NCBI RefSeq assembly: GCF_001429545.1
Contig: NZ_LMSP01000009.1
Span: 45,920-87,592, forward strand
Direction: 5' to 3'
Source: Paenibacillus sp. Soil787
GTDB lineage: Bacteria > Bacillota > Bacilli > Paenibacillales > NBRC-103111
Length of the DNA stretch: 41,673 nt
Below the pieces are notes generated by a model, which ran no database searches, had not been told where the DNA came from, and saw nothing but the letters and a program-made list of their open reading frames with translations. The position numbers and the translations under genes are program-made. Shown piece after piece: positions 27,961-35,108 of the stretch (its first letter is position 1; every line of letters begins with the position of its first letter).

Positions 27961-28115
27961 CGTAATTTTAAAATTTATTATGGGGCATTTAACCCACCCT
28001 CACTCCACACCACCGACGCTAAACGTCTAAGGCTTAATAGCCCACAGCATGATCGAGTGTCTACAATGATAAGGGTGTAGTAGACATTACCCACAACTAA
28101 TTTCATTAAGTCCGT

Positions 28116-28805
28116 TTATTCTTTATGACCGTAATAATAGTAGTAAGTGGAATCACCTTTGCTGTGACGCTTATTATTCAGTACCACTCCAAGAATCTTG
28201 GCCTGAACCCGCTTCAAGTTATCTATAGCTTTCTTGGCCACATCTCGTTTTACTTTTCCTTCATTAATGACCAATACAACACCATCGCATTTTGCCGCTA
28301 AAATTTGTGAGTCTGTAACAGCTAATGTTGGTGGAGAATCAACAACAATAACATCGAATCTTGCTGCCATATCCTCTAAAAATGCTGTCATTTTCTGGGA
28401 CGTTAGCAATTCAGATGGATTCGGTGGAATGGGACCTGAAGGGATGAGGAACAAATTATCAACCGTGGTGTCAAACATGACATCATCCACATCGTTTTGA
28501 CTGGCTAATGTATTCGTTAGCCCTTTGCGATTAGACTTACCGAAATAGTGGTGCATAGTTGGCTTCCTTAAATCAGCATCGATGACAAGTACTTTCTTAC
28601 CTTCTTGTGCATAAGCAACTGCTAAATTAGCTACAGTTGTTGATTTGCCTTCAGCTGGCTGAGCGGATGTAACAAGAATCGTTTTAATAACTTGATCAAT
28701 GGATGAAAACTGAATGTTTGTTCTTAACGTTCTATATGCTTCCGAGATATGAGATCGTGGGTTAATTTCTGTAATTAGTTGATGTTTATTGGTTGGCACT
28801 GGCAT
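28116..28805 (-). CDS. BY-kinase (CpsD/CapB-type tyrosine kinase)
   Basis: A 229-aa bacterial tyrosine kinase that regulates chain length and export together with the membrane modulator next to it. Walker A SAQPAEGKSTT (about 47-57), Walker A' VLVIDADLRKPT (about 75-86) and Walker B VIVVDSPP (about 151-158). The C-terminus ends in a run of five tyrosines (STYYYYYGHKE), the autophosphorylation cluster. It overlaps the modulator gene by 20 nt. Confidence 0.93.
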   Translation of the reverse strand: MPVPTNKHQLITEINPRSHISEAYRTLRTNIQFSSIDQVIKTILVTSAQPAEGKSTTVANLAVAYAQEGKKVLVIDADLRKPTMHHYFGKSNRKGLTNTLASQNDVDDVMFDTTVDNLFLIPSGPIPPNPSELLTSQKMTAFLEDMAARFDVIVVDSPPTLAVTDSQILAAKCDGVVLVINEGKVKRDVAKKAIDNLKRVQAKILGVVLNNKRHSKGDSTYYYYYGHKE

Positions 28806-29541
28806 ATACCTTATCCCCTACCGTTCTTTGTGGTTTAGATGGTGCTTTATCCCTCAAATCTTCTGTTCTCACCCTAGAGATAATGGTAAGTGTCGGTAAT
28901 CCCAGGTATTCTTCGATATCTCTATCCGTCTTGATGGAATCGTCTAAATATTCAAGAAGGAGTACAATGCCAATGGAGATCATCAGTGAAACGATGAATG
29001 CGATGATTATGTTTAGTTTTTTGTTAGGGGCCACTGGACCCAAGTTATCTTCGGGCTTCGCTTCATTTAAGATTACTACGTTGTCTACTTTCATAATGGA
29101 TGGAATGACATTCTTAAATACTTCGGACACTGCATTAACTGTTTTTGCAGCTTCTTCATACGATCCACTCGTGATAGATATTGTCATTACCTGTGTATCA
29201 TTCGTAGAGCTAACGCTAATCATGCCCGCAAGATTAGTAACTGTAAGTCCAAGGTCAGGATATTTCTCGACAACTTTATCCAAAATTGCAGGTGTTTTTA
29301 TAATTTCCTTATAGGTATTTACTAACAGGGAGTTTGTTCGAACAGAATCATAATCTAAGAACTCCTTCCCTTGATATTCACTCGATTTATTTACAACAAT
29401 TTTAGTATTTGCCGCATAAATTGGTGAAATAAAATAATAGCTCATAATACCAGTTGCGATACTTGACAGAAGTACAACGATTGCAATTAGCCATAACCTT
29501 TTTTGAATAATCTTGAAATATTGTTTAAATTCAATTTCCAT
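28786..29541 (-). CDS. Chain-length modulator (CpsC/CapA, Wzz-type)
   Basis: A 251-aa protein with a membrane segment at about 15-37, an extracytoplasmic Wzz domain, and a second segment at about 172-196 preceded by the proline-rich stretch EDNLGPVAPNKKLN. The C-terminal cytoplasmic tail would activate the kinase. TTGGAGG lies 7 nt before the ATG. Three island operators stand upstream, the farthest inside the promoter. Confidence 0.92.
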   Translation of the reverse strand: MEIEFKQYFKIIQKRLWLIAIVVLLSSIATGIMSYYFISPIYAANTKIVVNKSSEYQGKEFLDYDSVRTNSLLVNTYKEIIKTPAILDKVVEKYPDLGLTVTNLAGMISVSSTNDTQVMTISITSGSYEEAAKTVNAVSEVFKNVIPSIMKVDNVVILNEAKPEDNLGPVAPNKKLNIIIAFIVSLMISIGIVLLLEYLDDSIKTDRDIEEYLGLPTLTIISRVRTEDLRDKAPSKPQRTVGDKVYASANQ

Positions 29542-29569
29542 TTGTGACCTCCAATAGTTGAATTATTAA

Positions 29570-29586
29570 TGTTACAAAATGTATCA
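29570..29586. promoter_or_regulatory. Island operator in the capA leader
   Basis: TGTTACAAAATGTATCA, one mismatch to TGATACA-nnn-TGTATCA, 29 bp before the modulator start. It lies within the transcribed leader. Confidence 0.8.
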
Positions 29587-29661
29587 CCAGCTATGATGAA
29601 AGTGTATTGAATTCTATGTCCCCTCTCCTTATTAGCATTATTCGACATTTTCTCAACAATC

Positions 29662-29678
29662 TGATACGAATTGTATCA
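29662..29678. promoter_or_regulatory. Island operator just downstream of the capA promoter
   Basis: TGATACGAATTGTATCA, near-perfect palindrome, about 14 bp beyond the -10 of the promoter at 29692-29720. Confidence 0.8.
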
Positions 29679-29691
29679 TCAGATACAACCT

Positions 29692-29720
29692 ACTTTAAGA
29701 TACATTTTGTATCCTGTCAA
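29692..29720 (-). promoter_or_regulatory. Promoter with operator filling its spacer (capAB)
   Basis: On the minus strand TTGACA (29720-29715), GGATACAAAATGTATCT (29714-29698) and TAAAGT (29697-29692). Perfect -35; the operator is the whole 17-bp spacer. Confidence 0.9.
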
Positions 29721-29727
29721 TGCTTAC

Positions 29728-30849
29728 TTATTTTCGCTTTAAAACTATTCTATTTTTCCATCTTTGCTGGTAATAGTTCAGATAGGCACTCCAAAGCGAT
29801 TTCACCTTATATCCAGCTAATAAGTGGGTAATCCGCGATACAGGAGGAATAAAAAATTCAATTATATATGTAAATCTTTGTTTCCAATTTTCATAAACTT
29901 GCATAGAAAACATATGACGGTAGAGAAACAGCTTATACGGCTTTTCATTCGATGTACCGACATCATAATAGGGTTTTATCTTATAAGGCCTGCGGTTGAA
30001 CTTCAAGGATCTAAATAAATCAGGAAATATATCATAGACAATGGATAAAGCTGCGTTTATTCTTTTTGATGTATGATGCTTTCGAGATAATGCTAACAAT
30101 TGTTGAATATTGAAATCTTCTCCTGATTTATGTAACAGATGCGCAATATCGATGATGTAACGCGGTGATAACATAAAATGCTTCATGGAGTGAAGACAAA
30201 TAAAATAGAGTGTATGAAGGTCATTAAATTGTTTGATGTATTGGAAGTTCTTTATTGGCAAAGCCGAGTCCCAAAAGTCTTCCACCCTAATTTCTGAAAG
30301 TCGTGGATTATCTATACTCCAATGCAATTCAACTAACAGAGGAATAGAACCGTCCGAAACAACTCTATAATAAACCTCATGGTAGCCACGATTATCTTTC
30401 TCAATAAAGTGATACCCTAATTCTTCAAGGACTCTAACTGCGTGAGGAAGGCTTGATTGACGAATGAGAAGATCGATATCGCCCGTACCTCTAACTGCAA
30501 AGTGACCGTAAAATCGTTCCGAATAAGGTATACCTTTGAGAGGAATTACTTCAATACCTTCCTTCTCGAAAATGTTTAATATTCGCTCTGTTTCTACTTT
30601 TATGACAAAGTTTTGCTGGACTAGGTACTCGAATTCACTTCCCAACTTACTTCGCAGCTGCGCTGGAAGAGTTAGCCACCGATCAGAATCCCGCAACATA
30701 TAGTAGGCCATCCCGGCTAAAGAATACTCGTCGAGATCACTACCTATCTGTTCATACTCTGCCTCTGAAAATTCAAAATTAGCTTCTTCGTTATATAGTG
30801 TTTTCATGAAATCTAACACTAATCCGTTACTTACCGATTGGGATTCCAT
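29728..30849 (-). CDS. Nucleotidyltransferase family protein (NTP_transf_5)
   Basis: A 373-aa protein with the polymerase-beta-like nucleotidyltransferase core: IPLKGIPYSERFYG (about 112-125), then RGTGDIDLLIR (about 129-139, the G..DxD metal site) and VELHWSID (about 174-181). This is the NTP_transf_5 family, found both in lasso-peptide clusters of Firmicutes and in polysaccharide loci with HPr-kinase-like and PqqD-like genes. The substrate is unknown. The start at 30849 is chosen for GGAG 6 nt upstream. It has its own operator-bearing promoter, which overlaps the end of cpsB. Confidence 0.82.
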   Translation of the reverse strand: MESQSVSNGLVLDFMKTLYNEEANFEFSEAEYEQIGSDLDEYSLAGMAYYMLRDSDRWLTLPAQLRSKLGSEFEYLVQQNFVIKVETERILNIFEKEGIEVIPLKGIPYSERFYGHFAVRGTGDIDLLIRQSSLPHAVRVLEELGYHFIEKDNRGYHEVYYRVVSDGSIPLLVELHWSIDNPRLSEIRVEDFWDSALPIKNFQYIKQFNDLHTLYFICLHSMKHFMLSPRYIIDIAHLLHKSGEDFNIQQLLALSRKHHTSKRINAALSIVYDIFPDLFRSLKFNRRPYKIKPYYDVGTSNEKPYKLFLYRHMFSMQVYENWKQRFTYIIEFFIPPVSRITHLLAGYKVKSLWSAYLNYYQQRWKNRIVLKRK

Positions 30850-30865
30850 ATTGTTCTCCATCACC

Positions 30866-30882
30866 CTATACGTTTTGTATCT
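30866..30882. promoter_or_regulatory. Second island operator of the nucleotidyltransferase gene
   Basis: CTATACGTTTTGTATCT, a weaker copy of the palindrome, between the -10 and the gene start. Confidence 0.6.
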
Positions 30883-30892
30883 TGATACCCTC

Positions 30893-30921
30893 ACTTTATG
30901 ATACAAAATGTATCTTGTCAA
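30893..30921 (-). promoter_or_regulatory. Promoter with operator filling its spacer (nucleotidyltransferase)
   Basis: On the minus strand TTGACA (30921-30916), AGATACATTTTGTATCA (30915-30899) and TAAAGT (30898-30893). Confidence 0.9.
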
Positions 30922-30935
30922 TGTTTTTTATATAT

Positions 30936-31697
30936 TCATATAAATGACCATATCTTTTTTTTATATTGATATGATTCCGTCATTATAGATTCATTGTGTA
31001 CGATACGTGAAGCATTCAGAATATAATTCTCAACGGCTTTATAGCTAATATGCTTTTCCAAATAAGAAAAAGCCACAGATAAATCACTTTTCCTGTTTGC
31101 CATATTATGAGCATCCGAGGCGATCGTATGAGTTAAATTTTTCTTGCATAATTGAATGGCAAACCTTTGGATCTTGCGCCCAAACAAACCCATGATCGAT
31201 TGAGATGTGATCTGGCATAGACATCCTTGCCCAACAAGCTGTTGGAGACGGCGAGGATCCTTAATAAAATCTATATTTCTTTCAGGATGTGCAATCATGA
31301 CGGTTAGACCTTGGATGTGCAATTCATACAACAAATCCTCTACATAATCCGGGACGCCATAAGATGGCATCTCCAACAATAGATATTGCGTATCGTTCAA
31401 TGTTCGAATGGTTCCAGCTTCCAAATCGTCAAGAAGTCCCTTGTAAACTCTGACCTCTTGGCCCGGAAGAATTTGAACAGGAATATTCCTAGTCTCGAGC
31501 TCGAGGTTAAGCTCCTGTACGGCAAGACCGACTGCAGATGCATCATTATCATGTCTTCCATCACCATGATGAGGTGTAGCTACAATTGTATGGATCCCTT
31601 CGTTTGCCGCGTGAATTGCCATTTCAACTGCTTCTTCCAGACTTCCTGCTCCATCATCTAATCCCGGTAGAATGTGACAATGCGTATCGATCAGCAT
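30936..31697 (-). CDS. Tyrosine-protein phosphatase CpsB/CapC (PHP family)
   Basis: A 253-aa metal-dependent PHP phosphatase that removes phosphate from the BY-kinase tyrosine tail. MLIDTHCHILPGLDDGAGSLEEA (1-23) holds the metal HxH motif, with ATPHHGDGRHD (about 40-50), GQEVRVY, IAHPERN (about 135-141) and ASDAHN (about 194-199). It overlaps the end of the PilZ-like gene by 7 nt and lacks a strong ribosome site of its own, so it probably depends on coupling. Confidence 0.93.
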   Translation of the reverse strand: MLIDTHCHILPGLDDGAGSLEEAVEMAIHAANEGIHTIVATPHHGDGRHDNDASAVGLAVQELNLELETRNIPVQILPGQEVRVYKGLLDDLEAGTIRTLNDTQYLLLEMPSYGVPDYVEDLLYELHIQGLTVMIAHPERNIDFIKDPRRLQQLVGQGCLCQITSQSIMGLFGRKIQRFAIQLCKKNLTHTIASDAHNMANRKSDLSVAFSYLEKHISYKAVENYILNASRIVHNESIMTESYQYKKKIWSFI

Positions 31698-32140
31698 GAT
31701 ACATCAAATCTTTTCGCAGCAGCTGTGTTCATCACTGAGTTTACATAGCCACGAACAGCTTTCTCAAATGCTAAGGCAATTCTGTTTTCCCGAGAACGTA
31801 TCGTTTGTTGTACGATTACTCCTGCAAATATGTCTTCCTCCAGCCACTCTACGATATATGCGTACCCATTCTCCAGAGTTCGTTGTTCTCTAATCACACC
31901 GGATACTGACAATTCTTCATTTTGAAACCTAAATTGAAATTTCCAAATCACATTTTCATTAATAGGCAGGCTTAAATAAGAAGTAAAACCCATCTGCCAG
32001 GGGCTAACTTCAATCACTTTAAAAGGTGTTTGCTTTGATACTATCTTACGATGGTCGATCTGTATGATGTTCATAAAACCGTAGCATGGAAATTTCAACT
32101 TATTCTCCGTAAAGCAGCCATCTGCAAAGCCGGTTGCCAT
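31691..32140 (-). CDS. PilZ-like domain protein
   Basis: A 149-aa protein whose middle (about 37-105; VIEVSPWQMGF, SGVIREQRTLENG, YAYIVEWLEE) resembles the PilZ beta-barrel. The canonical c-di-GMP residues (RxxxR and D/N-x-S-x-x-G) are not intact: the second reads EVSPWQMG. Ligand binding is therefore doubtful. The start at 32140 is chosen because AGAAGGGG lies upstream and the operator-bearing promoter lies just beyond; a longer frame to 32338 would run through that promoter. Confidence 0.6.
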   Translation of the reverse strand: MATGFADGCFTENKLKFPCYGFMNIIQIDHRKIVSKQTPFKVIEVSPWQMGFTSYLSLPINENVIWKFQFRFQNEELSVSGVIREQRTLENGYAYIVEWLEEDIFAGVIVQQTIRSRENRIALAFEKAVRGYVNSVMNTAAAKRFDVSC

Positions 32141-32160
32141 CTCTTTCCCAACCCCTTCTG

Positions 32161-32197
32161 AGTTACATTTTGTATCGAATGGCATAGATGACAACAA
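32161..32197 (-). promoter_or_regulatory. pilZ-cpsB promoter with operator on its -10
   Basis: On the minus strand TTGTTG (32197-32192), 17 bp, TACAAA (32174-32169). The operator (AGTTACATTTTGTATCG on the plus strand, 32161-32177) covers the -10. It ends about 20 bp before the PilZ-like start. Confidence 0.7.
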
Positions 32198-32224
32198 TTT
32201 TCGTTTTCTTATCGAGTAGAACAC

Positions 32225-32233
32225 TGGTATAAT
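32225..32233 (+). promoter_or_regulatory. Extended -10 promoter of the XRE regulator
   Basis: TGGTATAAT (TATAAT 32228-32233) with only a weak -35 (TTTCTT 32205-32210). No island operator overlaps it, so the regulator appears to be made constitutively. Confidence 0.55.
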
Positions 32234-32293
32234 AGATCTAACAACATGGTTATAATGTTTAATATTCTTAATTGAAATGTGGGGAAAATGATA

Positions 32294-32665
32294 ATGACTA
32301 AATACGGGGACAGAATTGCCCTTCTGCGTGATAAGCATGCACTCACCCAGGAAGATCTAGCTAACAAGCTGGGCATTTCAAGAGCCGCGCTATCACACTA
32401 TGAGACCTCTCGTAGAGAGCCGGATTACAATACCATCAATAAAATTGCTTCATTTTTTCGCGTATCCATAGACTATTTGCTTGGAAGAACGAATGAACCT
32501 GATAGTATTCTCGATCAAGAGATTAGGGAATTCGTTGACAATCTGGAACTTTCTGACGAGAAACTTTTGGAGAAATTTTCATTAACAGTGGATGGGAAGA
32601 AACTATCTTCCGAAGAAGCCCGACGATTTATTGCTTTTGTTAGAGCCGAACGTTCACTTGATTAG
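32294..32665 (+). CDS. XRE-family transcription regulator (candidate master repressor of the island)
   Basis: A 123-aa protein. Residues about 5-62 form a clean Cro/CI-type helix-turn-helix (RIALLRDKHALTQEDLANKL, GISRAALSHYETSRREPDYN, IASFFRVSIDYLLGR). The C-terminal part (about 68-123; IREFVDNLELSDEKLLEKF, SSEEARRFIAFVRAERSLD) is helical and probably serves dimerisation, like SinR. The start at 32294 has GGGG 9 nt upstream. It stands amid genes carrying a shared palindrome and is the only obvious DNA-binding regulator in the island, so it is the best candidate to bind it. That link is inferred. Confidence 0.9.
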   Translation: MTKYGDRIALLRDKHALTQEDLANKLGISRAALSHYETSRREPDYNTINKIASFFRVSIDYLLGRTNEPDSILDQEIREFVDNLELSDEKLLEKFSLTVDGKKLSSEEARRFIAFVRAERSLD

Positions 32666-32780
32666 GAAGGGATCCCTTCTTAGATTCGCTTTCGCTCCAC
32701 AACATAAATTGGTTTATATCCAACCCCATCTGTCGTAAAACATCCTTAATGTCGAGTGATACTGGCTTATGTTTCTGCAT
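32640..32780 (-). CDS. 46-aa protein convergent with the XRE gene (possible antirepressor)
   Basis: ATG 32780 to TAA 32640 on the minus strand gives a 46-residue ORF with AGGAAGAGG about 6-7 nt before the start. The protein has a short helical core (SLDIKDVLRQMGLDINQFML, about 8-27) and a polar tail (WSESESKKGSLPNQVNVRL). Its end overlaps the 3' end of the XRE gene by 26 nt. About 55 bp upstream lies a near-consensus promoter with the island operator in its spacer. Size, place and control recall SinI beside SinR. Sequence likeness to SinI is too weak to claim homology. Confidence 0.65.
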   Translation of the reverse strand: MQKHKPVSLDIKDVLRQMGLDINQFMLWSESESKKGSLPNQVNVRL

Positions 32781-32842
32781 AAAGGAACCTCTTCCTGATC
32801 ATGTGATTTTTTCTGACATGGCTCTCGTTTGTTTATGTATTT

Positions 32843-32871
32843 AATTTATGATACATCTTGTATCATGTCAA
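32843..32871 (-). promoter_or_regulatory. Promoter with operator filling its spacer (46-aa ORF)
   Basis: On the minus strand TTGACA (32871-32866), TGATACAAGATGTATCA (32865-32849, perfect half-sites) and TAAATT (32848-32843). Confidence 0.88.
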
Positions 32872-33048
32872 GAGCATTTTTCAAATCGCACATATCCGAT
32901 AGAGCATCAACAATTATTGTTCGTCTCTTGAAAATAACATCTTTTGTTTTCAAAGTTATGTCGGTATATCTTAGATTATGTTTGCAATCCCTCATCTTTA
33001 CGAAAACATATAATTGAAAGCGCGCCCAAATTTGATAGCCGGAACTTC

Positions 33049-33585
33049 TTAACCACTAATGCTTGTTTTTTGCGTAACTTCCGAGTTAACTCCAATATAT
33101 CTTAGAGTAACAGAGGGGGCAGAATGGTTAAACAAATCACGAAGTACAGAAATATTTTTTGTCTTTAGGTAGTAATGATACCCATACGTCTTTCTTAGCG
33201 TGTGGGTTCCAATATCATTGAGACCTATTTGTTTGGCAGCTTCATTCAGAATGCGATAAACACGAATACGCTTAATTGGCTTTCCTGTTCGTTGAGAAGG
33301 GAACACATACGCGTCATCATTCATATATTTCACATACTCTAAGATGGCTTCTCCCAAAGGCTGTTGGATCATAAACGTCTTTTCTTTTCCAGTCTTCTCT
33401 TCCTTAAGCGTAACTTTATTCTTTCCCTTCAAATCTTGTACTCGTAATGTAAGTAAATCACTTAAATGCAGCCCTGAATTAATGCCAATTGTAAATAAAA
33501 GCCAATCTCTAAATGACTGTCTAATCAAAATTTCTTGCATTTGCTCAATCTTTTCTTTATCTCTAATGGGTTGTACGATTTGCAT
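33049..33585 (-). CDS. Small tyrosine recombinase (catalytic domain only)
   Basis: A 178-aa integrase-family protein consisting of the catalytic domain alone. Visible active-site residues are Lys64 (KTGK), His128 and Arg131 (HTLRKTYGYH), His154 (LFNHSAPS) and the Tyr163 nucleophile (TLRYIGV). The first catalytic Arg, normally in GLR of helix B, is replaced by His40 (INSGLHLSDLL). It may therefore be impaired or specialised. AAAGGAG lies about 9 nt before the ATG, and an island operator lies upstream. No obvious att sites or inverted target were seen. Confidence 0.85.
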   Translation of the reverse strand: MQIVQPIRDKEKIEQMQEILIRQSFRDWLLFTIGINSGLHLSDLLTLRVQDLKGKNKVTLKEEKTGKEKTFMIQQPLGEAILEYVKYMNDDAYVFPSQRTGKPIKRIRVYRILNEAAKQIGLNDIGTHTLRKTYGYHYYLKTKNISVLRDLFNHSAPSVTLRYIGVNSEVTQKTSISG

Positions 33586-33623
33586 GTAACGACGCTCCTT
33601 TTCATCATAGTATTCGTTTTATG

Positions 33624-33660
33624 TGATACATTTTGTATCATAGACATCGTGAATGGTCTA
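33624..33660 (-). promoter_or_regulatory. Recombinase promoter with island operator
   Basis: TGATACATTTTGTATCA (33624-33640) is a perfect copy of the palindrome, 39 bp before the gene. A possible promoter on the minus strand is TAGACC (33660-33655), 17 bp, TACAAA (33637-33632), which puts the operator on the -10. Confidence 0.75.
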
Positions 33661-33679
33661 CTTCCTCAGTTATTCCGTG

Positions 33680-34633
33680 TTAATCCTTCAGTAAACTCCC
33701 ACTAATCTCCTTAACTTTATCCAAATCGGGAATCCAGTAGTATAAACGTAATTGTACCAATGGATCCATGTCATAACCGCTATGGCCCGGAATTTGTTTG
33801 GTCGTAAAATCCTCTGAAGTCATCCCCTTAAATAACCAAGCTAAACTAATGATATCGTTGTCTTGGAAATTGGTATCGATGATATCTTTCTTAACCTTTG
33901 TTAACAAATTTGCAATTTCACCAATATGCTCTGGCTTCAATATTTCTTGAGCCACATTTTTTAATATTTGCGATTGCTCGCTTTGTCGACCAAAATCACC
34001 ATCAGGGAAAGCATACCGTTCTCTTGCTAAGCTTAATGCCAGTTTACCATCGATATGCTGCATCCCTTTGGCTAACGTAGTTTTAGAATGGAATAGGTAA
34101 ATATCGTTTTTAACCTCAACATTCACACCGCCAATGGTATCTATGAAATCCTCAAAACCTTTAAAGTTTGTTTTTATGTAATAATTAATGGGTACATCTA
34201 AGAAATTACTAACGGTTTGAAGGGCAACCTGGGTCCCCTCTTCATTCCCTCCCTTCATCTCGCCAAGTATGTGTGCATGGTTTATTTTTGTATAGCCAAC
34301 ACCATCAATCTTGACACGGCTGTCTCTAGGTATGGAGACGATGTTAACTTTACGCTCGGATGGAAGGATATGTAACACCATAATCACATCTGATCTTGAA
34401 TTTTCGTCCCCTCTAGCATCAGTTCCAAGAACTAAAACATTAAATGCTTTAATAGTCTTAGGTTGTTCCGCTGGTGGTGTTGGTACATTCGTAGACACTG
34501 CCGGCTTACTTAAAACAGGCACTTCTAATTGTTGAAAATGGTGATTAGGCTCATATTTCCAATATAGAAATCCCCCAATACCCACGAATCCAACAAGAAG
34601 TGAACTTGCAGTGTAAACTACCCAACGTCTCAT
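33680..34633 (-). CDS. LytR-CpsA-Psr (LCP) family protein
   Basis: A 317-aa protein with an N-terminal membrane anchor (about 5-26) and an external LCP domain: NVLVLGTDARGDENSRSDVIMVL (about 65-87), IPRDSRVKIDGVGYTKINHAH (about 100-120), FIDTIGGVNVEV and LSLARERYAFPDGDFGRQSEQ (about 203-223). LCP enzymes attach undecaprenyl-linked polymers to peptidoglycan, so this one probably anchors the island's polysaccharide to the wall. AAGGAAGTGA lies upstream of ATG 34633. Confidence 0.93.
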   Translation of the reverse strand: MRRWVVYTASSLLVGFVGIGGFLYWKYEPNHHFQQLEVPVLSKPAVSTNVPTPPAEQPKTIKAFNVLVLGTDARGDENSRSDVIMVLHILPSERKVNIVSIPRDSRVKIDGVGYTKINHAHILGEMKGGNEEGTQVALQTVSNFLDVPINYYIKTNFKGFEDFIDTIGGVNVEVKNDIYLFHSKTTLAKGMQHIDGKLALSLARERYAFPDGDFGRQSEQSQILKNVAQEILKPEHIGEIANLLTKVKKDIIDTNFQDNDIISLAWLFKGMTSEDFTTKQIPGHSGYDMDPLVQLRLYYWIPDLDKVKEISGSLLKD

Positions 34634-34663
34634 AAGGTCACTTCCTTAATCTTTCCATTTTCC

Positions 34664-34700
34664 CGATACGTATTGTATCATTGGATATACACAAAAACAA
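34664..34700 (-). promoter_or_regulatory. LCP promoter with operator on its -10
   Basis: On the minus strand TTGTTT (34700-34695), 17 bp, TACAAT (34677-34672). The operator CGATACGTATTGTATCA (34664-34680) covers the -10. Together with the two plus-strand promoters beyond, it makes a divergent control region of about 280 bp between the LCP gene and the peptide precursor, with no other gene. Confidence 0.8.
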
Positions 34701-34735
34701 TACCATTTTAAATTTATGTTCATTTGCAATTCCTC

Positions 34736-34764
34736 TTGACTAGATACATTTTGTATCGTAAAGT
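34736..34764 (+). promoter_or_regulatory. Upstream promoter with operator in its spacer (peptide cassette)
   Basis: TTGACT (34736-34741), AGATACATTTTGTATCG (34742-34758), TAAAGT (34759-34764). It is followed by AAAGGAG and a 6-codon ORF (ATG 34791 to TGA 34811, MIFQMF). Confidence 0.85.
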
Positions 34765-34830
34765 AATTTATTATACGAAAGGAGTTCTTCATGATTTTCC
34801 AGATGTTTTGAAAATAGTAAATACATGCTA

Positions 34831-34859
34831 TTGACATGATACGAACCGTATCATAAAGT
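34831..34859 (+). promoter_or_regulatory. Main promoter with operator in its spacer (peptide precursor)
   Basis: TTGACA (34831-34836), TGATACGAACCGTATCA (34837-34853), TAAAGT (34854-34859). The transcript would begin near 34866, about 45 nt before the precursor start. Confidence 0.9.
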
Positions 34860-34911
34860 TATCTTGGGAAGATCTCTATACATAGAAGTGTCCCTATAGG
34901 AGGTGAGAAAT

Positions 34912-35031
34912 TTGAATAAAAAAAACTATTCGGTTCCGCAAGTTATAAGCCATCAATTGATCAAATTCGAAACTGTCCCTTCCCATGTATGTGATGGACC
35001 TGCTGGAGATAAAAACCCGCACTGCAAGTAA
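34912..35031 (+). CDS. 39-aa RiPP-like precursor peptide with lasso-type leader
   Basis: TTG 34912 to TAA 35031 with a strong AGGAGGTG 6 nt upstream. The leader carries the marks read by lasso-peptide RRE proteins: YSVP (residues 6-9, YxxP) and LIKFETV (16-22), with Thr21 fitting the conserved Thr two residues before the cleavage site. The predicted 17-residue core starts PSHV and continues with CDGPAGDKNPHCK (27-39). It has no Asp/Glu at core positions 7-9 and no Gly/Ala/Ser/Cys at position 1, so a lasso ring is unlikely. Two Cys (27 and 38) could pair. Ser24 is the only Ser in the core. Confidence 0.75.
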   Translation: MNKKNYSVPQVISHQLIKFETVPSHVCDGPAGDKNPHCK

Positions 35032-35045
35032 GTAAGGCTTAAACG

Positions 35046-35083
35046 GAGATAGGACTTGTCTCTTTCCAAACAAGTCCTATCTC
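35046..35083 (+). terminator. Strong hairpin between precursor and kinase genes
   Basis: GAGATAGGACTTGT pairs perfectly over 14 bp with ACAAGTCCTATCTC around a 10-nt loop. There is no T-run, so it is more likely a partial terminator or an mRNA-stabilising structure that yields more precursor than enzyme message. Confidence 0.7.
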
Positions 35084-35108
35084 TGATTACCTTAAGAAAG
35101 GATCAATT

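Noticed and set aside
31696..32338. Longer start for the PilZ-like gene at 32338
   Set aside because: It would run through the divergent promoter region and the operator and overlap the XRE start; the ATG at 32140 has a proper ribosome site.
34664..34859. Invertible promoter acted on by the nearby recombinase
   Set aside because: The only inverted repeats in the region are the operators themselves; no longer matching inverted repeat was seen flanking the segment.
34912..35031. Calling the small peptide an ordinary lasso peptide
   Set aside because: The leader fits, but there is no cyclase or B2 gene in the window and the core lacks a suitable first residue and an Asp/Glu at positions 7-9.
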